Shown: in pieces, positions 18,505 through 27,516 of the stretch
Numbering within the stretch: position 1 is the stretch's first letter
Layout: each line of letters opens with the position of its first letter
Translations under genes and position numbers: made by a program
Assembly: GCF_016908115.1 (NCBI RefSeq)
Contig: NZ_JAFBDH010000001.1
Location: 62,001 to 126,000, forward strand
Reading direction: 5' to 3'
DNA: 64,000 nt
Source: Peptoniphilus gorbachii
GTDB lineage: Bacteria; Bacillota; Clostridia; Tissierellales; Peptoniphilaceae
The notes under the pieces: generated by a model
Databases searched by the model: none
What the model saw: the letters and a program-made list of their open reading frames with translations, nothing else
Told to the model about the DNA's origin: nothing

Positions 18505-19034
18505 ACACTCCAAATAAATTGACTCTTATGCGAACTCTCATGGTTCCTATTTTTGTATTATGTATGTATATGGATTTTAATAATTCGAGAATAGTTGCAA
18601 CTATAATATTTGCAATTGCTTCTTTTACTGATTTTTTAGATGGTTATCTTGCAAGAAGGGATAATTTAGTGACAAATTTTGGAAAATTTGCCGACCCCCT
18701 TGCAGATAAAATTTTAGTATGCTCAGCTATGATTATGCTAGTTAGCTCTGGGGAAATGCCAGCATGGGGTGTTATAATAATTATTGCTAGAGAATTTACT
18801 ATTACTGGATTTAGAATTATTGCTGCTTCTGAAAATATTACAATTGCAGCCAGTCCTCTAGGAAAGTTTAAAACAGTTACACAGCTTATTTCTAATATTT
18901 TACTTTTAACTGGGTTATCAAATCTTAGACCTATTGGCATGGGAATATTTTATTTAGCTGTTGTATTTACTGTAATTTCAGGTGCAGATTATTTAATAAA
19001 AAATAAAAAAGTTCTTGATTTAGAAAATATTTAA
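18501..19034 (+). CDS. pgsA: CDP-diacylglycerol-glycerol-3-phosphate 3-phosphatidyltransferase
   Basis: Membrane enzyme for the committed step of phosphatidylglycerol synthesis. The 177 residues form several membrane helices and hold the CDP-alcohol phosphotransferase motif (DFLDGYLARR...GKFADPLADK). Overlaps the rimO stop by 4 nt (ATGA). The N-terminus PNKLTLMRTLMVPIF is typical of PgsA, and the position between rimO and cinA is common in Firmicutes. Confidence 0.94.
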   Translation: MNTPNKLTLMRTLMVPIFVLCMYMDFNNSRIVATIIFAIASFTDFLDGYLARRDNLVTNFGKFADPLADKILVCSAMIMLVSSGEMPAWGVIIIIAREFTITGFRIIAASENITIAASPLGKFKTVTQLISNILLLTGLSNLRPIGMGIFYLAVVFTVISGADYLIKNKKVLDLENI

Positions 19035-19042
19035 GGAGAAAT

Positions 19043-20278
19043 ATGAAAGCTAGCATTTTGACAGTTGGGAAAGAAATTTTAATAGGTTCAATTACAAATA
19101 CTAATTCAAAATATATTTCTGAAAAATTAACAGATATTGGAATTGAGGTAAATAGACAGGTTTCTGTAGATGATGACTTAGAGGAAATTGTAAAGGAATT
19201 AGATTATTCTACAAAAGCTTCTGATTTAATTATTATTAGTGGTGGGCTAGGACCCACTAATGATGACATAACAAGAGATGCTGTTGCTAAGTTTTTAAAC
19301 AGAAAAATTTATATTGATGAAGCTGAAAAGGGAAAGATGATTGACAGGTTCACAAGGCTTGGCAGGAACATGACTCCAAATAATTTAAAACAAGTTATGT
19401 TAATAGAAGGTTCAGAAAAAATAGAGAACATGTGGGGAGTAGCTCTTGGTGAGTCAATTGAATTTGATGGTAAGAGAATAATTCTTCTTCCAGGTCCACC
19501 AAATGAGATGGAACCAATGCTTGATTATTATTTTGCCAATAAATCATTTACTAATGAAAATATAATGGTAAAATCCATAGACATTATTGGTCTTGGTGAA
19601 TCAGTAATAGAAGATAGAATTAGAAAAATGACCTTTGAAGATGATTCTGTTAGTATAAATACTTTCGCGCATGGAACATATACTGAAGTAAAAATAATAG
19701 GCAAGAGTTCAAAAAAAGATGAACTGGAATTTTCTATAGAAAAAGTTGTTAAGTCCTTATATGCTGAATTTAACACTCATGTCTATTCAGAAAATAATGA
19801 TGATGTTGCTGATGAAATTGTTAGAATTCTAAAAAATAATAACTTAAAAATTTCCTTTGCAGAATCCATTACTGGTGGCATGCTTAGCTCTTCAATAACA
19901 GATATTAGTGGAGCGTCAAAGGTTATGGAAACTTCCTTTGTAACTTATTCTAACGATTCAAAAAATAAAAATTTGAAGGTTTCTAAGAATACTTTAGATG
20001 AATTTGGAGCTATTAGTGAAAACACAGCATATGAGATGGCAAAGGGCATTAAGGAAAAATCCAATGCTAACATTGGCGTTTCTACAACTGGAGAAGCAGG
20101 TCCTAATTCATCTGAAACTGAAGTAGGAAATGTCTACACTTGCATTTATTTTACAGATGAGAATTATTATACTAAGCATTATTTCTTTAGTGGAGATAGG
20201 AATAAAATAAGAAGAAGCACTGTCAACAGAGTATTGTCTCAAATACTTTTTGTACTTAGAAAAAATTTTAAGGAGTAA
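19043..20278 (+). CDS. cinA: CinA family protein (nicotinamide-nucleotide amidohydrolase)
   Basis: The 411 residues hold an N-terminal molybdopterin-binding-like domain ([29 protein letters not shown]) and a C-terminal CinA/PncC deamidase domain ([30 protein letters not shown]) known to recycle NMN. A TTAAGGAGA site precedes ATG. It lies 2 nt upstream of recA, the classical cinA-recA arrangement linked historically to competence and damage response. No LexA-like box is seen directly before cinA or recA. Confidence 0.94.
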   Translation: MKASILTVGKEILIGSITNTNSKYISEKLTDIGIEVNRQVSVDDDLEEIVKELDYSTKASDLIIISGGLGPTNDDITRDAVAKFLNRKIYIDEAEKGKMIDRFTRLGRNMTPNNLKQVMLIEGSEKIENMWGVALGESIEFDGKRIILLPGPPNEMEPMLDYYFANKSFTNENIMVKSIDIIGLGESVIEDRIRKMTFEDDSVSINTFAHGTYTEVKIIGKSSKKDELEFSIEKVVKSLYAEFNTHVYSENNDDVADEIVRILKNNNLKISFAESITGGMLSSSITDISGASKVMETSFVTYSNDSKNKNLKVSKNTLDEFGAISENTAYEMAKGIKEKSNANIGVSTTGEAGPNSSETEVGNVYTCIYFTDENYYTKHYFFSGDRNKIRRSTVNRVLSQILFVLRKNFKE

Positions 20279-20280
20279 TT

Positions 20281-21351
20281 ATGAAAGATAGTAAATTAAG
20301 CAAAGAAAAACAAGAAGCTCTTCACAATGTTTTGTCAAAAATTGAAAAGCAATATGGTGAAGGATCAGTAATGGTATTAGGAGACGATGTTAAGCTTGAT
20401 ATTGATTCAATTCCTACTGGCTCACTTGCACTTGATATTGCTCTTGGAATTGGTGGAATACCTAAGGGTAGAATTATTGAAATTTATGGTCCTGAATCTT
20501 CAGGAAAGACTACACTAGCACTTCATATGTTAGCAGAAGCTCAAAAGATAGGTGGAACTGGTGCCTTTGTAGATGCAGAACATGCTCTTGATCCAGGTTA
20601 TGCAAAAAACCTTGGAGTAGATATAGAAAATCTGATTATTTCTCAACCAGATACAGGAGAACAAGCTCTTGAAATAACTGAAGCTTTAGTTAGATCTAAT
20701 GCTGTTGACTTAATTATTATTGATTCAGTTGCAGCACTTGTTCCAAAAGCAGAAATAGATGGAGAAATGGGAGCAGCTCAAATTGGTCTTCAAGCAAGAC
20801 TTATGTCACAAGCTCTTAGAAAACTTACTGGTGCTATAAATAAGTCTAAGTGTACAGTTGTATTTATTAATCAACTTAGAGAAAAAGTTGGCATCATGTT
20901 TGGTAACCCTGAAACAACAACTGGTGGTAGAGCACTTAAATTTTATTCTTCAGTAAGACTAGATATTAGAAGGTCAGAAATCATTAAAAAGGGCGATGAA
21001 ATGATTGGAAACAGAGTTAGGGTAAAAGTTGTTAAGAACAAGATTGCTCCTCCATTTAAACAAGCTGAATTTGACATAATGTATGGAAAGGGAATTTCTA
21101 GTGTTGGTAATATTCTTGATGTAGCAGCAGAAGCCGACATTGTTAAAAAAGCAGGCTCTTGGTATTCTTATGATGAAGAAAAACTTGGTCAAGGTAGAGA
21201 AAATGCAAAAGAATTTTTAGAAGGAAATCCTGAACTATTAAAGGAAATTGAACATAAAGTAAGACTTCACTATAATTTAATACCGGAAAATGAAGTGGAC
21301 GCAGAAGATAAAGATACAAAATCTGATAATTTTTTAGAAGAAGATAAATAG
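20281..21351 (+). CDS. recA: Recombinase RecA
   Basis: Forms filaments on single-stranded DNA, catalyses strand exchange and stimulates LexA self-cleavage. 356 residues, family length. Visible: [14 protein letters not shown], Walker [32 protein letters not shown], the L2 loop region [23 protein letters not shown] and an acidic C-terminal tail. AAGGAG before ATG. Cotranscribed with cinA and likely with the Mre11/Rad50-like genes that follow. Confidence 0.98.
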   Translation: MKDSKLSKEKQEALHNVLSKIEKQYGEGSVMVLGDDVKLDIDSIPTGSLALDIALGIGGIPKGRIIEIYGPESSGKTTLALHMLAEAQKIGGTGAFVDAEHALDPGYAKNLGVDIENLIISQPDTGEQALEITEALVRSNAVDLIIIDSVAALVPKAEIDGEMGAAQIGLQARLMSQALRKLTGAINKSKCTVVFINQLREKVGIMFGNPETTTGGRALKFYSSVRLDIRRSEIIKKGDEMIGNRVRVKVVKNKIAPPFKQAEFDIMYGKGISSVGNILDVAAEADIVKKAGSWYSYDEEKLGQGRENAKEFLEGNPELLKEIEHKVRLHYNLIPENEVDAEDKDTKSDNFLEEDK

Positions 21352-21362
21352 GTTGTGATTTT

Positions 21363-22340
21363 TTGAAATTACTCTATTTAACAGATACCCACATCAGAGG
21401 CACAAACCCAAAAAATAGAATTGATGACTACCAACAGACTTTGAAGGAAAAATTAATAGAAGTTTCAAATATTATAAAGGAAGAAAATATTGATTATGTA
21501 CTACATGGTGGAGACCTCTTTGACAGACCAGATGTTTCTGTAAGTATAGTCTCTGATTTTGCAAAAATTTTTCAAAGTTTTGGAGTTCCCATATATATAA
21601 TTAGTGGCAATCATGATATTTTTGGTCACAATCCTGATACTCTTGATAGAACAATGCTTGGCCTCTTATGTAATTTAGGTGTCATGAATTTAGTCAATTA
21701 TAAAAAAATTATTTTAGAAAAAGATATTAGAGTTGAGCTTACTGGTGCTCCCTATGTATATTCTATGGACGAAGCTTCAAACAGGGAAAATTATATTGTA
21801 GATGAAGTGGATAATACTTGTAAGTATTCTATTCATATGACTCACGGTTTTTTAATTGATAAACCATTTTTAAAAGAAGTTCCTCATACCTTAATAGATG
21901 ATATAAGAAGTACAAAGGCAGATATTACTTTAGCAGGTCACTATCATTTTGGTTTTAAGACAGTTAAACTAGACGAAAAATATTTTGTAAACCCTGGAGC
22001 ATTAATTAGAATCTCAAATTCAAAAGCTGAAATAAGTAGAAAGCCAAAGGTAAATATAATAACTTTAGATGATGAAATAAAAATTGAAGATAGATTTTTA
22101 AAGTGTGCTAAATCAGGTGAAGAAGTCTTAGATAGGTCTGAAATGGAAAGGCATCAATTTAAGGGCATTAAGCTTGCTGAATTTAAAGAAAGTATTGATG
22201 CAACAAGTAACTATAAAAGTTTAGATATTTTTGAATTACTATTAAAAATATCTAAAAGTGAAAATATTTCTGAAGATGTAAAAAAGGAAGCTTTAAGAAG
22301 AGTTGAAGAAGCTCAAATAAATGGAGTTAGATACTCATGA
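21363..22340 (+). CDS. Mre11/SbcD-like metallophosphoesterase (DNA repair nuclease candidate)
   Basis: A 325-residue calcineurin-like phosphoesterase with the full set of metal motifs: DTH (residues 7-9), GGDLFDRPD, SGNHDIFG, a THGF segment and GHYHFG. This order and the following Rad50-like ATPase genes point to an SbcD/Mre11 role in processing DNA ends. Start is TTG 21363 within a 17-base sequence that recurs before the gene at 24027. It lies 11 nt after recA and overlaps the next gene by 4 nt. It is shorter than, and not closely like, standard SbcD as I know it, so no symbol is given. Confidence 0.85.
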   Translation: MKLLYLTDTHIRGTNPKNRIDDYQQTLKEKLIEVSNIIKEENIDYVLHGGDLFDRPDVSVSIVSDFAKIFQSFGVPIYIISGNHDIFGHNPDTLDRTMLGLLCNLGVMNLVNYKKIILEKDIRVELTGAPYVYSMDEASNRENYIVDEVDNTCKYSIHMTHGFLIDKPFLKEVPHTLIDDIRSTKADITLAGHYHFGFKTVKLDEKYFVNPGALIRISNSKAEISRKPKVNIITLDDEIKIEDRFLKCAKSGEEVLDRSEMERHQFKGIKLAEFKESIDATSNYKSLDIFELLLKISKSENISEDVKKEALRRVEEAQINGVRYS

Positions 22341-23788
22341 TTTATATAAAAAAAGTTGAACTTCATAACTTTCAGTCTCATGAATACACTGAGATGGAAT
22401 TTGACCGAGGACTTAATGTGATCCTTGGCAATTCTGATGTAGGAAAAACTGCAATTTTGAGAGCTATAAAGTGGGCTCTTTACAATGAACCTAAGGGCGA
22501 TTATTTTATTAGACAAGGAGAGAAAGATGTCTCTTGTAAAGTGACATTTTCCAATGGAGTTATTGTTGAAAGATTAAAAACTCCATCAAAAAATTCATAT
22601 TTCCTTGTAGATGCTTCAGGAAACGAAATGAGATTTGAGGGATTTGGAATAGATGTGCCAAAGGAAATTACTGATGTAACTAATATGTATAAGGTTCCTC
22701 TGGATAATTCCAACAACAAAACTATTTTAAATATAGCAGAGCAATTAGATGGTCCTTTTTTATTAAATGAGCAAGCGTCACTTAGGGCTTCTGCAATTGG
22801 AAGATTAATTGGCGTAAATTATGTAGATGACGCTCTTAGAACTGTTGTTAGAGATAACAAGAGAACTAATCAAGAAATTGTTGAATTAATAAAAAATAGG
22901 GACGACCTCAAAGAGCAATTAGATGGATTTTCCTATATAAAAGAATATAAAGAAAAGTATGACAAAATTACTAATATAAGAAATAAAATAAAAAAATCAC
23001 AGGATAAACTAGAATTATGCTCTAAACTAAAAGAAAATTTTTATAAAAATAAATGTGAGCTAGAAGAAATTTCTGCTTTACTTGAAAAATTTAAAAATTT
23101 AAATACAGTTGAAATAATAATCCCAAATTTAGAGAGTTTTATTTTAAAGAAAGATAATTTTGAAAATTATTTGAACAAAATTATAAAAACTAATAATGAG
23201 ATAAATTTAATTATTAATAATTTAGAGAAACTAAAACATCTAGATGAAATATCATTAAAAGCTTCACAAATTAGTGAATATAAAAATAATTTATCTATTT
23301 ATGAAAATTTAGATAATAAATACAAGAAAAACTTAAAAGAACTTTCAGACGTTAAGGATGATTTAAAAAATTATAAAAACAATGTAGAAATTCAAAACAT
23401 TGCTGAAAAATTACAAGGTAATTTAACATTTTATTCAAAAGTTTCCCAATACAAAGATAATTTAAGTAAAATTAATTCAAAGCTTTCTTTAGGTAATGAT
23501 TACATAAAAAACTTTTTTAATAACGATAAAATTGATTTTATTTCAAAAACTATTGAAGATAAAACTAAAATTTTAAAAGAAATATCTTATGTTGAGGATA
23601 AATTTAGAAATATTTCTAATGAAATTTCTGTTATAAATGATAAATTAAAAAATATAGATGAAGATATTAAGGGCTACACTGTATCTTATGAAAAGACTAT
23701 TCTTGACATGAGAGTATGTCCTTTTTGCTACAGTAAAATCGATAATGAGTCAATTGAACACATTAAGTACCACTTGAGGAATGATTAA
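22337..23788 (+). CDS. Rad50/SbcC-like ATPase, N-terminal half ending in a zinc hook
   Basis: A 483-residue protein that begins like a RecF/Rad50 family ATPase: HNFQSHEYTEMEFDRGLN and Walker A GNSDVGKTA at about residues 32-40. From about 185 to 455 it is a long Lys/Glu/Asn-rich coiled coil. It ends with CPFCYSK, a CxxC of the zinc hook type, about 20 residues from the C-terminus. No ABC signature or Walker B is present; these occur in the gene at 24027. ATGA overlap with the phosphoesterase gene. Inference: it is the ascending half of a Rad50-like molecule, cut at the hook. Confidence 0.82.
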   Translation: MIYIKKVELHNFQSHEYTEMEFDRGLNVILGNSDVGKTAILRAIKWALYNEPKGDYFIRQGEKDVSCKVTFSNGVIVERLKTPSKNSYFLVDASGNEMRFEGFGIDVPKEITDVTNMYKVPLDNSNNKTILNIAEQLDGPFLLNEQASLRASAIGRLIGVNYVDDALRTVVRDNKRTNQEIVELIKNRDDLKEQLDGFSYIKEYKEKYDKITNIRNKIKKSQDKLELCSKLKENFYKNKCELEEISALLEKFKNLNTVEIIIPNLESFILKKDNFENYLNKIIKTNNEINLIINNLEKLKHLDEISLKASQISEYKNNLSIYENLDNKYKKNLKELSDVKDDLKNYKNNVEIQNIAEKLQGNLTFYSKVSQYKDNLSKINSKLSLGNDYIKNFFNNDKIDFISKTIEDKTKILKEISYVEDKFRNISNEISVINDKLKNIDEDIKGYTVSYEKTILDMRVCPFCYSKIDNESIEHIKYHLRND

Positions 23789-24022
23789 ATGAATTACGAA
23801 GAAAATTTAAAGAATTTAAAGGATCAACTAGACAGATTAAAAAACATGAAATATAAATCTGAAGCTAGACTTGAACAGCTAAACTCACAAAAAAAAGAAA
23901 TTCTTACTGAAATTGAAAAACTTGGCATAAAACCAGAAGACCTTGAAAACGAAATTTCCAATTTAAAAATTGAAATTGAAAAACTTTTTGACGAAGCTAA
24001 TAATTTAATGCCTAGGTTGTGA
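23789..24022 (+). CDS. Small coiled-coil protein between the two ATPase halves
   Basis: A 77-residue, highly charged, almost wholly helical protein (LKDQLDRLKNMKYKSEARLEQL...). It has no recognisable catalytic motif. It starts immediately after the preceding stop, with GAGGA 8 nt before ATG, so it is a real coupled gene and not a frameshift scrap. Placement suggests it pairs with the long coiled coil of the neighbour, perhaps as part of a descending arm. I do not recognise the family. Confidence 0.7.
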   Translation: MNYEENLKNLKDQLDRLKNMKYKSEARLEQLNSQKKEILTEIEKLGIKPEDLENEISNLKIEIEKLFDEANNLMPRL

Positions 24023-24026
24023 TTTT

Positions 24027-24677
24027 TTGGATTTAAAAGAACTTGATATAAAATTAAATAAACTAAATAACAAAATATTAAGCGATGAAGGTAAAATTGA
24101 GATATTATCAGATCAATTAGAAAAAACCGAAAAAGTTTTAAAGGATAAGGAAAAATACATTGATGTTTTAACAAAGGTCGCACTTTTATTTCAAAAAACT
24201 TCTGAATTTGCAAGAGAACAATCAAAGAGACAAATTGAAGATACTGTCACAAAATGTCTTCAATTTATTTTTGAAACTGATATTGAATTTATAATTGAGC
24301 TTTCAGAATCAAGATCTGTACCAATTGCTGAATTTTTTGTACAAAGCAATTATCCTGAGGGATACAGCGTAAAAACCAAGCCTGAGATTGCTAGAGGTGG
24401 GGGAGTTGTTGATATTATTTCATTGGCACTTAGAATTGCCTTCTTACAACTAAATCAGCCAAAACTTTCTGGACCACTTATTCTTGACGAACCTGGAAAA
24501 CATGTAAGCAATGATTATGTTTTTAATTTGGGCGAATTTCTTAAAAAGTCATCAAATTTATTTGACAGACAAATAATTATGGTAACTCATAATCCTCATC
24601 TTTCTCAAATTTGCGATAAAGCCTTTCAGGTTGTAAATAAAAAAGGTGTTAGTCAAGTAAGTGTATACAATCAGTAA
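24027..24677 (+). CDS. Rad50/SbcC-like ATPase, C-terminal half
   Basis: 216 residues. After about 75 residues of coiled coil comes an ABC-ATPase C-lobe: a degenerate signature (ARGGGVVDIISLALRIAF), Walker B LILDEPG and an H-loop VTHNPHLSQI. Walker A is missing and is supplied by the product of 22337-23788. Start TTG 24027, 4 nt after the previous stop, in the same 17-base context (TAGGTTGTGATTTTTTG) as the phosphoesterase gene. Together the proteins should form one composite ATP site (inference). Confidence 0.8.
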   Translation: MDLKELDIKLNKLNNKILSDEGKIEILSDQLEKTEKVLKDKEKYIDVLTKVALLFQKTSEFAREQSKRQIEDTVTKCLQFIFETDIEFIIELSESRSVPIAEFFVQSNYPEGYSVKTKPEIARGGGVVDIISLALRIAFLQLNQPKLSGPLILDEPGKHVSNDYVFNLGEFLKKSSNLFDRQIIMVTHNPHLSQICDKAFQVVNKKGVSQVSVYNQ

Positions 24678-24684
24678 TTTTTTC

Positions 24685-24713
24685 TTGACTTTAGCAAACA
24701 AAATTGTTACTAT
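24685..24713 (+). promoter_or_regulatory. Promoter of yerC
   Basis: TTGACT at 24685-24690, 17 bp spacer, TACTAT at 24708-24713. A second, weaker set (TTGTTT at 24731 with an AT-rich -10 region downstream) may give tandem starts. Confidence 0.5.
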
Positions 24714-24772
24714 ATTAATGAAAATATAGATTGTTTTTATATTATACTATTGTTTAAAGTCAGGAGGATACA

Positions 24773-25090
24773 ATGATTTACGACTCAAAAATAAAGAGCA
24801 AGGATGTAGATGGATTATTTGAAGCCATATTACTTTTAGAAAATTTAGAAGAATGCTACAGATTCTTTGAAGATATTTGCACAGTTAAAGAGTTGCAAGC
24901 AATTGCACAAAGATTACAAGTTGTAAAACTACTTGTTAAGAATAAAACATATCACGAAATTGAAAGCGAAACAGGAGCTTCAACTGCTACAATATCAAGA
25001 ATCAACAGATCTTTAAATTATGGAGCTGATGGCTATAAATTAGTTTTAACAAGATTGAATATAATAGATGAAGATGAAGAAAAAGAATAA
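24773..25090 (+). CDS. yerC: YerC/YecD family TrpR-related regulator
   Basis: A 105-residue helix-turn-helix protein of the YerC/YecD family, related to the E. coli Trp repressor (DICTVKELQAIAQRLQVVKLLVKNKTYHEIESETGASTATISRINRSLNYGADGY). It very likely binds DNA; the ligand and targets of this family are not well defined. It has its own promoter and a GGAGG site, and ends in a strong shared terminator. It is the last gene of the + strand arm. Confidence 0.9.
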   Translation: MIYDSKIKSKDVDGLFEAILLLENLEECYRFFEDICTVKELQAIAQRLQVVKLLVKNKTYHEIESETGASTATISRINRSLNYGADGYKLVLTRLNIIDEDEEKE

Positions 25091-25110
25091 GGTTGACCTT
25101 ATTCTTTTTT
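25081..25110. terminator. Bidirectional terminator between yerC and rqcH
   Basis: A perfect 12 bp stem (25081-25092 with 25097-25108) with TTGA loop and A/T runs on both flanks. It covers both stop codons of the convergent genes and can end transcripts from either side. Confidence 0.85.
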
Positions 25111-26824
25111 AAATGTTTACATTTATTGTTTTATAATTTGTATAATTTACTAGCCCTGGTTTATTTGCTGGATGTCTTTTAACATTAGCTTTAAAGGTAT
25201 AATCAACGGGAATATTTTGGGATTTTGAAAGAGAACTGTATTTTGCAGCGACTTTAGCAGCTCTAAGAAGTGCATTGTTTGTAAAATCTCTGTTATCATT
25301 TTTTAAAATCACATGAGAACCTGGAGCATCCTTAACATGAAACCAAAGGTCATTTTTTTTGGCTTTTTTGTGAGTTAAATAATCATTTTGTCTATTATTT
25401 TTTCCTACAAAAATATCAAAACCTTCTTCAGTTTTTATTTTAATGTAATTTTCGTCAGAATCTTTTTTCTTTTTTATTTTTTTCTTTTTCTTTTTTAAAT
25501 ATCCTTCTTTTTCCAATTCTTCATAAATATCATCAATTTCATTAGGAGATTCAGCTAAATCGATGTTAAGTAAAATTGATTCTAAATAAGAAATTTCTGA
25601 TTTCCCAATTTCAATTTGTTCAGTCAAAAATATTGCTGCGTTCTTTAATTTAGAATACTTTTTATAATACTTTGAAGCATTTGATGGTCCATCTAATGTA
25701 GGATCCAATGGAATTTTTATTTCTTCCATTTCATTATAAAAATTTTCAACAGTAACTGAATTAGCACCCTTTTCAATTTTATAAAAATTTGAGGATATTA
25801 AATCGGCATAAATCTTAAATTTTTCACGATTTAAAGCTGTATTTAATTCATTTGCCTGGTTTGAAAGCTTTCTTTTTATTTTATCAATATGTTTTCTAAC
25901 TGATTTTTTCAATTCCTTGGACTTTGATCCCAAACTATCTCGTAAAAACTTTGAATTATAATATTCTTCAAGAAGGGAAGAGATAGATTTGACTTTTACT
26001 TTTTCATCTTCTCCAAGTTCATTTAAATTTATGGAATAAAAGTCCTTAAATAATCCATCTCTATAAATTTTTATTGGTTCAAATTTATTTTCTCTTATAT
26101 TTTTAAAAATTTCTAAAAAATTTTCCTCAAGATCATTAATTTCACTTTCATTTAATGAAGATACATTCTTCTTAAAGTCAATATTAGTTCTATACTCAAT
26201 TTCTCTACACATTTGTGGACTGATGCCAGTAAATTCTTTTAAAAAGAAAGATTTTAAATTCACATTTTTCTCAGAATTTTTTATGATTTCAGATAATGAA
26301 TTTAATTCACATGGATTTAATCCCTGCGATATATCCTCTTCATTATAAATTAAACCAGGAAGAATTTCTCTAACACTTGATAAGTTAAAGTTAATTCTTT
26401 TAAGGGAATCAATAATTTTTTTGTTATCCTCATCAATTAAAATAACATTTGAATGCTTTCCCATAAGCTCAATTATAAGGGACTTCTTACTGTATTCACC
26501 AAGTTCATCTAAAGACTTAACCATTATTTTAATTATTCTATCCATCTTATATTGACTAACTTCTAAAATTTGATTATTTTCCAAATGCTTTCTTAAAAGC
26601 ATACAAAAGGCTGGAGGATTTTGTAGAGTCTCAAAGTTTTCATCACTAAAATAAATTCTAGGACTTCCAGATATGGATATAAAGAGTTTTTCCTTTTGAC
26701 CTCGAGCTCTAATATTAATTAAAAGATCATTTTTATTTTGGTATATTTTATCAATTCTACCTTCTTTTATTCGATTATTTATCTCATAAACTAAATTTTT
26801 TACAACTGTTCCGTCTAAAGACAT
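25109..26824 (-). CDS. rqcH: Ribosome quality control protein RqcH (NFACT family)
   Basis: Binds stalled 50S-peptidyl-tRNA complexes and adds alanine tails that mark the nascent chain for decay; older annotations call it a fibronectin-binding protein. The 571 residues have the NFACT-N domain (DGTVVKNLVYEINNRI), an Asp95-Arg96 pair equal to the DR motif needed for tailing, a long coiled coil in the middle, and the NFACT-R domain (NDLWFHVKDAPGSHVIL). AGGTG precedes ATG. Two LexA-like boxes lie about 60-85 bp upstream. YlmH, also linked to this pathway in B. subtilis, is encoded in this window. Confidence 0.94.
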   Translation of the reverse strand: MSLDGTVVKNLVYEINNRIKEGRIDKIYQNKNDLLINIRARGQKEKLFISISGSPRIYFSDENFETLQNPPAFCMLLRKHLENNQILEVSQYKMDRIIKIMVKSLDELGEYSKKSLIIELMGKHSNVILIDEDNKKIIDSLKRINFNLSSVREILPGLIYNEEDISQGLNPCELNSLSEIIKNSEKNVNLKSFFLKEFTGISPQMCREIEYRTNIDFKKNVSSLNESEINDLEENFLEIFKNIRENKFEPIKIYRDGLFKDFYSINLNELGEDEKVKVKSISSLLEEYYNSKFLRDSLGSKSKELKKSVRKHIDKIKRKLSNQANELNTALNREKFKIYADLISSNFYKIEKGANSVTVENFYNEMEEIKIPLDPTLDGPSNASKYYKKYSKLKNAAIFLTEQIEIGKSEISYLESILLNIDLAESPNEIDDIYEELEKEGYLKKKKKKIKKKKDSDENYIKIKTEEGFDIFVGKNNRQNDYLTHKKAKKNDLWFHVKDAPGSHVILKNDNRDFTNNALLRAAKVAAKYSSLSKSQNIPVDYTFKANVKRHPANKPGLVNYTNYKTINVNI

Positions 26825-26882
26825 TTTATCACCTGAAAATAATTATAACATATTTTATAAATTATAATATTTCTCAATTACT

Positions 26883-26909
26883 AGAACATATGTACAGAAC
26901 AAATGTATT
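26883..26909. promoter_or_regulatory. Tandem LexA-like boxes upstream of rqcH
   Basis: Two 14-mers share one base: AGAACATATGTACA (26883-26896) and AGAACAAATGTATT (26896-26909). Each agrees with the Gram-positive LexA consensus CGAACRNRYGTTYC at 11 of 14 positions. They lie 59-85 bp before the rqcH start and also at the head of the gene-free interval. Function is inferred from sequence only. Confidence 0.45.
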
Positions 26910-27343
26910 ATTTTATTAGATTAAATATGTTGTTTAATTAAAGAAAATTTATTTAATTTAAAAGGGACTATATCTATAAAATTTGCAATAAAAGTTTGAT
27001 GGATTTTCATAATAATTAAATTTAAATACAAATTGTAATAATATTACTTAAAAAACTAATTTTATATATAATAGTAAGAAAAAATAAAAAATTATTAAAA
27101 TTTTAGACATATAAAAGTATTAGGAGAAATTAAAAAGCTCATAGAACTGATTTAGAGAGATCATAATTTAATAAAAAAAGATGCTTTATTAAACTCTTCA
27201 GAATAATTAGGAAAAATTATAATAAATAAAAGGAACAAGAAATTTAAAACATAATTCTATTTAAAAGAGATATTAAAAATAGATGTAAGCTTGTTATTTA
27301 ATTCAATATGAAGTTAAATGTAAAAAAAAGAAAAACAATACAC

Positions 27344-27383
27344 AAAAATAGTCACAAAATTATTATTTTGTGACTATTTTTTT
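27344..27383. terminator. Strong hairpin terminator, both directions possible
   Basis: A perfect 17 bp stem (27344-27360 with 27365-27381), TATT loop, with T runs after it on the + strand and a shorter one on the - strand. On the - strand it sits 136 nt after the stalk-domain gene and probably ends that transcript. Confidence 0.75.
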
Positions 27384-27516
27384 CTCTTAAGTTTTAAATT
27401 TTTCTCTACCCTAAATATTAATATTAAAAATAATGATAAAAATTAATGTTATATATATTTAAAATAATAGAATTTATTATGAATTTTTCCCTTTTATATA
27501 AATTATTTAAAATTTA

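Larger units (their letters stand above)
26825..27516. other. Gene-free AT-rich interval
   Basis: The only stretch over 300 bp without a recognisable gene. It holds two abutting LexA-like boxes at its left end (26883-26909), a TATAAT at 27067-27072, and a perfect long hairpin at 27344-27381. One + strand frame from about 27108 to 27300 reads as protein-like segments broken by several stops, so a decayed gene is possible but not shown. No structured RNA of a known class was recognised. Confidence 0.6.

Noticed and set aside
22337-24677. Frameshifted or broken single SbcC gene
   Set aside because: Each piece has its own start codon, spacing fits translation coupling, the split falls at the hook, and a separate 77-codon gene with its own ribosome site lies between. 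This is an organised set and not a decayed gene.
27055-27082. dif-like site in the AT-rich interval
   Set aside because: The central TATATA is there, but the arms match the Bacillus dif arms poorly and need an added gap; in such AT-rich DNA this is not evidence.
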